From positions 310,001 through 374,000 of the forward strand of contig RAZB01000001.1 in NCBI GenBank assembly GCA_003612515.1: a stretch of 64,000 bases of DNA, in the 5' to 3' direction. This DNA is from a bacterium D16-34 (GTDB lineage: Bacteria; Actinomycetota; Coriobacteriia; Coriobacteriales; Eggerthellaceae). Positions 8,815-13,968 of the stretch are shown one piece after another. The stretch's first letter is position 1, and every line of letters starts with the position of its first letter. The notes under the pieces were generated by a model. It was not told the origin of the DNA. It was given only the letters and a program-made list of their open reading frames with translations, and ran no database searches. The position numbers and the translations under genes are program-made.

Positions 8815-8863
8815 TAAAGGCAGCTACTACGCCAGTGAATTAACCCTGGTAGTAACTGCCTTT
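8815..8863. other. Strong inverted repeat
   Basis: AAAGGCAG-TACTAC and GTAGTA-CTGCCTTT form a near-perfect stem of about 15 pairs around a short AT-rich loop. On the plus strand AAAGGCAG...CTGCCTTTATT could act as a weak terminator. In the crRNA sense it lies about 40 bases upstream of repeat 4. No gene is evident between 8777 and 9141. Confidence 0.5.
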
Positions 8864-8951
8864 ATTGAGTCAATAGTACCACGGAATCAAGCCCCTGCAT
8901 AGAGCGCTACTTTCATGTTTACTCATTGTGCTAGAGTCGAAAGCGTGACTT

Positions 8952-8995
8952 ATAAAAACAGCCCACAAGTCCCTATCCAGGGCGATGCAGGCTGC
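8952..8995 (-). terminator. Intrinsic terminator, minus strand
   Basis: On the minus strand CAGCC/GGCTG arms enclose an inner CCCT/AGGG stem and are followed by TTTTTAT. No minus-strand protein gene ends here. The nearest upstream element in that sense is solitary repeat 5 (9054-9089), which makes a short repeat-bearing RNA possible. Confidence 0.6.
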
Positions 8996-9053
8996 TAAAC
9001 AATTTCATTTTACCGTCACATACACCGCAAACTCAAGGGTAGTATGCTAATTT

Positions 9054-9089
9054 GTTTGATTGCCGGTTAGATTGCCACTGCTTAAAAGC
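9054..9089 (-). repeat. Solitary degenerate CRISPR repeat 5
   Basis: It matches the array repeat at 29 of 36 positions. It shares the ATTGCCACTGCTTAAAA variant with repeat 3, so these two copies are closer to each other than to the active array. A minus-strand terminator lies about 60 bases downstream. Confidence 0.85.
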
Positions 9090-9141
9090 TCATTCAACTA
9101 TTAGTGACTTGTGTAAGAGATTTTCGATAGCAAAAAACCAA

Positions 9142-9269
9142 GTTGTGGCTGGAAAAGGCCTCTAGTCGGGGAAATGCGAAGGATTTTGCTGCCCAAAACA
9201 CCGACAAGGGCACTTTTTAAGCCATTTTGCCGTCAGATTCACCGACGAGAGCACTTTTCCAGCCACAAC
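9142..9269. repeat. Inverted-repeat element, about 128 bases
   Basis: The ends are inverted copies: GTTGTGGCTGGAAAAG at 9142-9157 and its exact complement at 9254-9269. The pairing extends inward to about 28 bases (CCGAC-AGAG-CTTTTCCAGCC). A third, direct copy of the right arm (CCGACAAGGGCACTTTTTAAGCC) sits in the middle. It resembles a miniature inverted-repeat element or a large regulatory hairpin. It is too small to encode a transposase. No protein gene was found between 9090 and 9468. Confidence 0.7.
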
Positions 9270-9468
9270 CTTTATTTTTCTTCGAAATTTAGTTCATCGA
9301 TGTAATCATTATGAATAACGGCGGTAACTTGCATGTGGGGTCACGCTCACATGCGGTATTGCGTTGCTGACAGGATTGCACTTGCATGTGGCACAACGCG
9401 CTACGATATGACAAGCGACCATGCTACTAATTTGCATCACGGTTATGACACAAACAGAAAACCGGGCG

Positions 9469-9744
9469 CTATACCTGTGATACCCAGTTTTGCAATCTAT
9501 TAGGCTTGCAGTTTGATTGCCAGTCGAATTCTCGCTGGTCAAAACCATATTGTGCAAGACGATCTCTATCTATAAATAGTTCTTCTTCAGCGAAGACGCG
9601 GCGTACATAGGCAACAAGCTGATGTTGTTCTTTGCATGCTCGGACTTCCCCTTTTTCAACCATCCTCGTCCACGTGGTTATTTCGGGGCAATTAATACGT
9701 TTATGTGTTCTTGCCTTAGAATTGCGCTGCTTCAATGTCGCCAT
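9469..9744 (-). pseudogene. Phage terminase large subunit, N-terminal fragment truncated at a CRISPR-like repeat
   Basis: The frame from the ATG at 9744 starts MATLKQRNSKARTHKR and continues ITTWTRMVEKGEVRACKEQ, the N-terminal pattern of phage terminase large subunits found after P27-type small subunits. Such enzymes are normally about 500 residues, with ATPase and nuclease domains. Here homology stops after about 65 residues, exactly where solitary repeat 6 begins, and translation then runs through the repeat (FDQREFDWQSN) to a nearby stop. The gene is therefore a remnant. It overlaps the end of the small-subunit gene by 29 bases, the normal phage order. Confidence 0.75.
9511..9545 (-). repeat. 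Solitary degenerate CRISPR repeat 6, at the break point of the terminase gene
   Basis: About 29 of 36 positions agree with the array repeat, with one base missing. The terminase-like coding sequence joins the repeat at its 5' end on the minus strand without intervening bases. Confidence 0.8.
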
Positions 9745-10174
9745 CGTCAACAGGCACAACCAGCTTGCAACGCGAAGTGACTGTAAGTCCTAAGGATGAG
9801 GAACAAGTATGCGCCTGTTTAAACGCTCTATCTTGAGCAATCTGTAAGACCTTGATTTCTTTTGCATCCTTAGACTTCTCAAGCATTAGCGTAAATTTCT
9901 CATACTGATGTTGAGCGACAATGTATCGTGCAAGAAGGTCTGCATCAGGCTCACCAAACATAGTTGGCATCACAATTGTTAGCATCTGGGCATAACGATT
10001 AAAGTCTTGGATCCCGTTTGATATCAACTCCAAAAAATCAGGTGCCCTCACTTCTTTTAGTCTATCTGGAATCTGTAGCTCCTCTTCCTTTCGACGCTCT
10101 TTTTCAGCTTTAGTTAGATGAGTTTTACCGCGCTTTTCAATTACATCAACAGGTTGTTTATTACGTCCTGCCAC
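9716..10174 (-). CDS. Phage terminase small subunit, P27 family
   Basis: Terminase small subunits recognise phage DNA and recruit the packaging motor. The product begins AGRNKQPVDVIEKRGKTHLTKAE, the hallmark opening of the P27 family, and continues with a helical region containing ADLLARYIVAQHQYEK, also typical. A GTG start at 10174 is chosen because AGGAGG lies five bases upstream; a longer frame exists but has no such site. The length of 152 residues is near normal, so this subunit appears complete, unlike its large-subunit partner. No other phage structural genes adjoin it. It is a prophage remnant captured between two CRISPR-like repeats. Confidence 0.85.
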   Translation of the reverse strand: MAGRNKQPVDVIEKRGKTHLTKAEKERRKEEELQIPDRLKEVRAPDFLELISNGIQDFNRYAQMLTIVMPTMFGEPDADLLARYIVAQHQYEKFTLMLEKSKDAKEIKVLQIAQDRAFKQAHTCSSSLGLTVTSRCKLVVPVDDGDIEAAQF

Positions 10175-10203
10175 ACACACCTCCTTTCTGGGATACAAAA
10201 CAA

Positions 10204-10228
10204 AAAAACCGCTCAAAAGCGGTTTTTA
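10204..10228 (-). terminator. Intrinsic terminator
   Basis: AAAAACCGCTTTTGAGCGGTTTTT on the minus strand, broken as AACCGCT/AGCGGTT with flanking A and T runs, follows the membrane-protein gene at 10254-10451. It is symmetrical and could act in both directions. Confidence 0.8.
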
Positions 10229-10253
10229 AGTGAAATAGGTAAGATATAGAAGC

Positions 10254-10451
10254 CTATTGGTTCTTTTTTATTTTGTTAACCACTGCGTACACTACACCAA
10301 TCATAATGAATTCAGCAGCGCAAAACCAAAATATCTTTACTATAAAGTCAGGAAATCCGATCTTGCACCAAACAAAGAAAATAAAAGCTGCCGCAAAGAA
10401 CAAGAACCATTTAAACATTGATTCAAGCATGTCGCTAAGTTTTTGACCCAT
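10254..10451 (-). CDS. Small membrane protein, two predicted helices (65 aa)
   Basis: The product begins MGQKLSDMLESMFKW and contains two hydrophobic segments, WFLFFAAAFIFFVW at about residues 15-29 and IFWFCAAEFIMIGVVYAVV near the end, before a lysine-rich tail (NKIKKNQ). This fits a small two-helix inner-membrane protein. I do not recognise a family; holin-like or toxin-like roles are conceivable but unsupported. It follows the 66-residue gene immediately (a GTGA overlap is possible if the GTG at 10460 is used) and is followed by a terminator. The two genes therefore form a short operon downstream of solitary repeat 7 and module I copy B. Confidence 0.6.
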   Translation of the reverse strand: MGQKLSDMLESMFKWFLFFAAAFIFFVWCKIGFPDFIVKIFWFCAAEFIMIGVVYAVVNKIKKNQ

Positions 10452-10456
10452 ATTGA

Positions 10457-10657
10457 TCACCCAGCACTTTCATGGCTGTCATTCTGGCTTCTATTGAAGT
10501 CTTCACGAAGCAGCTTTTTTAGATATCCACCCATAGACTCTTTTGATTCAAGATACTCCTGAATGTCTCTATCTAATGGTAAAAATATTACTGTTACCCT
10601 ACGCACATTAAGTTTGTTGTAACGCATTGACGCTTCTTGTTTTGCCCTGCTCACCAT
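10457..10657 (-). CDS. Small ribbon-helix-helix-like DNA-binding protein (66 aa)
   Basis: The ATG at 10657 gives a product that starts MVSRAKQEASMRYNKLNVRRV, a form common in small proteins of integrative elements, and continues with a beta strand (RVTVIFLP) and two helices (DIQEYLESKE, GGYLKKLLREDF). This is the ribbon-helix-helix layout. It is related to the 58-residue protein at 7855-8031 over the second half. An in-frame TTG at 10729 would start almost at the edge of the CRISPR-like repeat and lacks a ribosome site, so the ATG is preferred. Solitary repeat 7 ends 78 bases upstream, with module I copy B behind it: the same order as tracrRNA region and module I before cas9. Confidence 0.7.
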   Translation of the reverse strand: MVSRAKQEASMRYNKLNVRRVTVIFLPLDRDIQEYLESKESMGGYLKKLLREDFNRSQNDSHESAG

Positions 10658-10734
10658 AAGGTAATCTTTCCCAACAACATAACTTACTTGTTTGTATTTA
10701 TTGGTTATATTGTAATATATTTCAGGCAATATTT

Positions 10735-10770
10735 GTTTAACTGCCAGTTAGATTGTCAATGCTCTAAAAC
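10735..10770 (-). repeat. Solitary degenerate CRISPR repeat 7
   Basis: It agrees with the array repeat at 30 of 36 positions. It lies between module I copy B and the small gene at 10457-10657, in the predicted 5' untranslated region of that gene. Confidence 0.9.
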
Positions 10771-10935
10771 TGAAAGGGCTATTTTGTTGCTATAGCCCTT
10801 TCATGGAACGTCTTTACAATATCATGCACACCTAAGGCCCGTTGGTACTTCTATGGGACATGCTGCCCCCCCCTTTGCGCATTTCGATCTCGCAGGAGCT
10901 GCGCTGCCGTGCTTCAGGGCGCTTTGCCACTTTGT
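10771..10935 (-). repeat. Module I, copy B
   Basis: It opens with a perfect 13-pair hairpin, TGAAAGGGCTATA/TATAGCCCTTTCA style, at 10771-10803. It then carries TTTACAATATCATG and TATGGGACA (10852-10860), shared with copies A, C and D. The TATGGGACA box lies 81 bases from the repeat, against 78 in copy D and 81 in copy C. A shared tail ending GCTTTGCCAC follows. In the small-gene sense it is promoter-like. Confidence 0.8.
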
Positions 10936-10942
10936 GAGGGTT

Positions 10943-11506
10943 CTACATCAGAGATTTACCTGCATCCCAAGCACCGCCAACCTCTTCTCCAACGACACGA
11001 TAAATACGACGAGTAGAGTCATACACTATGGGGCGCATTTTGTCGAAATCCACACGACCTTCTTCGTCAAGTATTGATTCGTCTACGCGCGTGTTTACAA
11101 TGCGACCAACGATGCGTGCGCCATGCTCGTCTCCTTGAGTGTCTGTCACTTCGCACTCCATGGTAAGAGGGAATTCTTCAATAACTGGAGCATCCACGAA
11201 CTGGGATTTTGTGAAAGTCATGCCCGATGCGGCGGCTTTGTCTGTGTCATTGCCTGATGCGATTCCGAAGTAGTCCGCCTCCGCTACGTGTGCCACATCG
11301 GCTGGCGACACCGTAAACGCACCCCGCGCTACGATATTTGCTGTGGTTTTGTGGTTGCCAATGTTGAAGCAAATCTCGTGCCTGCTGCATTCACCAGCCC
11401 AAGCTGCGTTCATGGCGTTAGGGGTGCCATCCTCGCCGTAGCTTGCAATAATGAATACCGATTGCGGGAACAGTTCGCCTGCATTTCCGAGATTTTTAAT
11501 TGCCAT
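10943..11506 (-). CDS. Flavin reductase family protein (flavoredoxin-like)
   Basis: The 187-residue product has the layout of FMN-binding flavin reductase/flavoredoxin proteins: VFIIASYGEDGTPNAMNAAWAGEC near the start, NIGNHKTTANIVARGAFTVS in the centre and a C-terminal strand region (ARIVGRIVNTRVDE). Such proteins bind FMN and pass electrons in anaerobes or reduce flavins for partner enzymes. The ATG at 11506 follows an AGAAAGGACAATAACC ribosome site. It is a complete, ordinary gene lying between module I copy B and the inverted copy C, with no obvious operon partner, and it carries no CRISPR-like repeat of its own. It may belong to the core genome, with the repeats inserted on either side. 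Confidence 0.85.
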   Translation of the reverse strand: MAIKNLGNAGELFPQSVFIIASYGEDGTPNAMNAAWAGECSRHEICFNIGNHKTTANIVARGAFTVSPADVAHVAEADYFGIASGNDTDKAAASGMTFTKSQFVDAPVIEEFPLTMECEVTDTQGDEHGARIVGRIVNTRVDESILDEEGRVDFDKMRPIVYDSTRRIYRVVGEEVGGAWDAGKSLM

Positions 11507-11639
11507 GGTTATTGTCCTTTCTGTAGCATCTTTTGCGATGTTGATTATGCTGCAGCACTAAGTCAAAAACTAGTCCTGTCTTAAAAAGATGATGTCGAAA
11601 TTAACGCAATCCTGCTGTTGCCAAGAGATCCGCCAATAG

Positions 11640-11796
11640 CACTGCCAAGCACACAAGGCGCAGTAAAGCAGAACCCGTGAAAGGAAATTGCGCAAAAAAA
11701 GCAGTATGTCCCATAGAAGTACCAACGAGCCATTGGCGTCCGTGATATTGTGCGGACATTGTCTGAGAGAGCCGAAGAAGCAAAATAGCTTTTTCA
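11640..11796 (+). repeat. Module I, copy C (inverted)
   Basis: This copy is in the opposite orientation to A, B and D. Landmarks on the plus strand are AAATTGCGCAAAAAAAGCAG, TGTCCCATA (11707-11715), CCAACGAGCC, GTGATATTGT and a GGACATTGTCTGAGAGAGCC segment. It leads into solitary repeat 8 and then a plus-strand small gene, so the relation of module, repeat and gene is kept after inversion. Confidence 0.8.
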
Positions 11797-11832
11797 ATTT
11801 TGAAGCGGTTGCAGTCTTACTAGCAATCAAAC
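11797..11832 (+). repeat. Solitary degenerate CRISPR repeat 8 (inverted relative to the array)
   Basis: The crRNA-sense strand here is the plus strand. It matches the array repeat at about 27 of 36 positions (minus strand starts GTTTGATTGCTAGTAAGA). It lies 45 bases upstream of the ATG at 11877. Confidence 0.8.
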
Positions 11833-11876
11833 AAAGAGGGTGCTTCTCAAGCATTAGAAAGATTGGTGAAGTAAAA

Positions 11877-12065
11877 ATGCTACCAGGCATAACAGTTACA
11901 GACGAAGAGTTTGCCCTTTCTTTTGAGCATGAAGAGAAATGGTGGGATTTTGAAAACGGTTGCTTAAAACCTGGAGCACCAGATAATGCTGAAGATATCA
12001 TTTATAAGAAATATCAGCTACAAGGCGAACTGTCGAGGCTTTACGGAATAGAAATTTCGTTCTAA
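11877..12065 (+). CDS. Hypothetical protein (62 aa)
   Basis: I do not recognise this short acidic protein. It starts MLPGITVTDEEFALSFEHEE and ends QLQGELSRLYGIEISF; it is soluble, with two aromatic residues in EEKWWDFENG. The frame is open upstream through the repeat into module I, but those residues are plainly non-coding repeat, so the ATG at 11877 is the first credible start. A GGTGAAG segment is a weak ribosome site. An intrinsic terminator follows. Solitary repeat 8 and module I copy C lie directly upstream in the same sense, as for the genes at 10457-10657 and 13032-13142. Confidence 0.55.
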   Translation: MLPGITVTDEEFALSFEHEEKWWDFENGCLKPGAPDNAEDIIYKKYQLQGELSRLYGIEISF

Positions 12066-12085
12066 ATCACAATTTCAGCCATTCT

Positions 12086-12109
12086 AAGCCTGGCAAACAG
12101 GCTTTTTGT
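12086..12109 (+). terminator. Intrinsic terminator
   Basis: AAGCCTG/CAGGCTT with a GCAAA loop is followed by TTTTTG, 20 bases after the stop of the 62-residue gene. Confidence 0.85.
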
Positions 12110-12220
12110 TTCTTAGTCACACCTTAGTGGCTTTGAAGCCGCAGCAATCTGAATGATAATCAAACGAACTAACAATCTTAAACTTACAGATTATGTTTTT
12201 AGCTTTATCGAGGAGGCATC

Positions 12221-12553
12221 ATGATAAGCTTTGAAGAAGCGTTCGAAATTGCCGAATCTGAATTCGATCCCTATCGGTTTCCTGCTGGTGTAAAAATACT
12301 TGATAACGGGTGGATACTCTATTCTCTCCCTTATGACAACCCTCAAATTTTTCGTTATGGTGGCAACTCTCCTGTTTTTATCTCTTTAGAGAATGGGGAT
12401 GTTACCACTTTGGGAATAGAGGAACTATACAACCTCGGCGGCTTTAAGAAAGATAATAGTTTTAATTTTTTTGATATTAAAAATAATGAACTTGTAACAT
12501 GTTACGATGAAATCAAAGAACTTGAGAAGATATATGATATTTCGCTGATATAG
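12221..12553 (+). CDS. Small protein resembling YrhB/Imm35-type immunity proteins (110 aa)
   Basis: The product begins MISFEEAFEIAESEFDPYRF. A central region follows in which a WILYS strand precedes GGNSPVFISLENGDVTTLG, comparable with the GNGPIIVDKKTG-VY-LG pattern of YrhB/Imm35 proteins, which are often immunity partners of secreted toxins. The match is by pattern only. An AGGAGG ribosome site lies seven bases before the ATG at 12221. It has its own 5' region after the terminator at 12086, so it may be a separate transcription unit. The 3' flank is module II copy b. No toxin gene is adjacent. If it is an immunity gene, it is an orphan, as is common in accessory islands. Confidence 0.55.
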   Translation: MISFEEAFEIAESEFDPYRFPAGVKILDNGWILYSLPYDNPQIFRYGGNSPVFISLENGDVTTLGIEELYNLGGFKKDNSFNFFDIKNNELVTCYDEIKELEKIYDISLI

Positions 12554-12572
12554 TTCTAAATCTTACAGTAAC

Positions 12573-12659
12573 AGCCCCGCTTCGGCGGAGTCGCTTTTCC
12601 CTCGCGCCATGCCACAATCGCCCTTGATGATCGCACGTGACGGTACATCCGATGTGCGA
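12573..12659. repeat. Module II, copy b
   Basis: This is the second copy of the stretch at 8586-8675: a CCCCGC-TTCG-GCGGAG hairpin that ends the plus-strand transcript, a GCCATGCCACAATCGCCC block and CTTGATGATCGCACGTGA. It ends TGCGAG directly at solitary repeat 9. The genes before the two copies differ (70 and 110 residues), so only the flank was shared or copied. Confidence 0.75.
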
Positions 12660-12694
12660 GTTTGATTACCAGTCAGATTGTTATTACTAAAAAC
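12660..12694 (-). repeat. Solitary degenerate CRISPR repeat 9
   Basis: The first 22 bases, read on the plus strand, are identical to the array repeat; the remaining part differs at several positions and lacks one base. It abuts module II copy b on one side and follows the stop of the minus-strand gene at 12722 on the other. Confidence 0.9.
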
Positions 12695-12721
12695 AAAGCA
12701 TCCGTGAGCCCTACCTACTAT

Positions 12722-12943
12722 CTAGATAATAGCGCCATTCAAGTCATCTATAGTCTCCCATTGCCACCGTGGACTATCGGGGTCAAAGGGGATACCGGTT
12801 TCAAGGCTGTAAAGTATTTCCCTAATCGTATCTTCTTCTTTCCACGTAAAAGCTATGAATGGAACACTAAATGATTTACCAAAACGTTCACGATATTGCT
12901 TTATGAGATCACGACAATATAATCTTTTTTCCTCTTTATCCAT
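12722..12943 (-). CDS. Hypothetical protein (73 aa)
   Basis: I do not recognise a characterised family. The product starts MDKEEKRLYCRDLIKQYRER and has a short conserved-looking core, VPFIAFTWKEEDTIREILY, followed by an acidic proline-rich end (FDPDSPRWQWETIDD). Good codon structure and a clean frame support it. An ATG at 12943 is preferred over a start three residues upstream. Solitary repeat 10 lies 46 bases upstream and repeat 9 lies 27 bases downstream, so the gene is a cassette between two CRISPR-like repeats on the crRNA-sense strand. Small size and position make it a candidate accessory effector, but nothing shows its role. Confidence 0.6.
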   Translation of the reverse strand: MDKEEKRLYCRDLIKQYRERFGKSFSVPFIAFTWKEEDTIREILYSLETGIPFDPDSPRWQWETIDDLNGAII

Positions 12944-12988
12944 GTGCCACAACCTCTAACAACTCATCTAAAACTTTACTTGAGTTAG

Positions 12989-13023
12989 GTTTGTCCACCA
13001 GCCAGATATCATCACTTCAAAAC
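12989..13023 (-). repeat. Solitary degenerate CRISPR repeat 10
   Basis: This is a weaker copy: about 15 of the first 19 bases and the terminal TTCAAAAC agree with the array repeat. Its position between two small minus-strand genes, evenly with repeats 9 and 11, supports the assignment. Confidence 0.6.
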
Positions 13024-13031
13024 TTCGTGCA

Positions 13032-13142
13032 TTATGACAGTCTAGCTAGCTTAAAGATAGCCGCAATAAATGCGCTGACCAGCATAACTATAACTACGAA
13101 TATAATCTTTAGAATTTTTCCGATAACACTCAATGCTTGCAT
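13032..13142 (-). CDS. 36-residue single-helix membrane peptide
   Basis: The small frame from the ATG at 13142 has a GAAGGGG ribosome site eight bases upstream. It encodes MQALSVIGKILKIIFVVIVM followed by LVSAFIAAIFKLARLS: one long hydrophobic helix with lysine and arginine at the ends. Peptides of this kind include type I toxins, small holin-like proteins and regulators of membrane complexes; the sequence does not choose between them. Solitary repeat 11 ends 75 bases upstream with module I copy D behind it, and repeat 10 lies nine bases after the stop. It is thus the first cassette of a module I-led unit. Confidence 0.55.
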   Translation of the reverse strand: MQALSVIGKILKIIFVVIVMLVSAFIAAIFKLARLS

Positions 13143-13216
13143 AATCGCGCCCCTTCAATGAGTTAGTCCTAAGCTACCAACAAAAACATCCGTGAATGTA
13201 TTCCTGCAACGTTCTT

Positions 13217-13252
13217 GTTTGACTACCAACTAGATTGTCACTAGTTCAAAAC
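13217..13252 (-). repeat. Solitary degenerate CRISPR repeat 11
   Basis: It agrees with the array repeat at 29 of 36 positions. It lies between module I copy D and the 36-residue gene, in the predicted 5' untranslated region of that gene. Confidence 0.9.
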
Positions 13253-13425
13253 CGAAAGAGCCTTTTTGCATTAGCCCTCTCAGACAACATCTTTACAATA
13301 TCATGGAAATTAAGGGCTCATTGGTGCCTTTATGGGACACGCAGCCGCTTTTTTTCGCAATTTCCTCTCGCAAGATCTGCTTTACCGCGTCTTGGATGCT
13401 TTGTCGCGTCTGGGATGCTTTGCCA
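13253..13425 (-). repeat. Module I, copy D
   Basis: Shared landmarks are the CGAAAGAGCC/CCTCTC hairpin next to the repeat, TTTACAATATCATGG, TATGGGACA (13331-13339), CGCAATTTCC and a GATCTGCTTTACCGCGTCTT segment. The last part contains a short internal direct repeat (GTCTTGGATGCTTT and GTCTGGGATGCTTT). Between 13143 and 13536 I see no protein gene besides these elements. Confidence 0.8.
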
Positions 13426-13536
13426 CTAATAAACCGTTTCAAAAATCATCGGTAACAGTTCTATCGCCTGACGCATTTCACCTCCCGAAATCCTTACCCT
13501 TTTGCTTGGTGATATAGCAAAAGGAGGCTTAGGTCA

Positions 13537-13968
13537 GTGGCGAAAAAAGCTCGCATCATTGTGGTTGGCTGCAGCATGTTTGGGTGCGCTATAGCTCAAG
13601 CGCTCTCAACAGCCGGCCACGACGTCATAGCGGTAGACATGCAAGACGACGCCCTTGAAAGGCTCGGGAGTGACTTCGATGGCGAAACGATTACCGGCGA
13701 CGGCAAAAGCGCCCTTGTGCTTGAAGAGTGCGACATACGTCGAGCAAGTCACTTGGTAGCAGCCACCGGCGATGACGCCACCAACCTCCTTATTGCCGAA
13801 TTAGCGAGCGAAATCTTTGGCGTTCCTCATGTTCTTCCTTTGGTGGACGACAATGCCTTCGTAGACATTCTTTACGACATGGGCATAGAGCCCATTTGCC
13901 CCCATCGCGTCTGTGAAGAGGAGTTTTTCCGCCTCACAGGCTTGACGCGCAAGGAGGCTGACCTATGA
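13537..13968 (+). CDS. TrkA-type potassium channel regulatory protein (first of two)
   Basis: This 143-residue protein is a single Rossmann (RCK N-terminal) domain. It has a dinucleotide-binding start IIVVGCSMFGCAIAQALS, the acidic VIAVDM turn and the ATGDDATNLLIAELA step typical of TrkA/KtrA subunits, which bind NAD(H) or nucleotides and gate TrkH/KtrB channels. The GTG at 13537 follows AAGGAGG at nine bases. The glycine pattern is VGCSMFG rather than the usual GxGxxG. The gene overlaps the second TrkA-type gene by four bases, and TrkH follows, forming a potassium uptake operon. Confidence 0.85.
   Translation: MAKKARIIVVGCSMFGCAIAQALSTAGHDVIAVDMQDDALERLGSDFDGETITGDGKSALVLEECDIRRASHLVAATGDDATNLLIAELASEIFGVPHVLPLVDDNAFVDILYDMGIEPICPHRVCEEEFFRLTGLTRKEADL

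Noticed and set aside
9309-9557. An 82-residue minus-strand frame
   Set aside because: It crosses solitary repeat 6 in a frame different from the terminase fragment, is cysteine-rich by chance and has no ribosome site.
9469-10174. A functional prophage
   Set aside because: Only the small terminase subunit is whole; capsid, portal, integrase and lysis genes are absent.
11570-12001. A 143-residue minus-strand frame opposite the 62-residue gene
   Set aside because: It runs through module I copy C and repeat 8 and has biased, low-quality composition; the plus-strand gene is better supported.
13332-13517. A 61-residue plus-strand frame downstream of repeat 11
   Set aside because: It consists mostly of module I copy D; the matching region is non-coding in the other copies.
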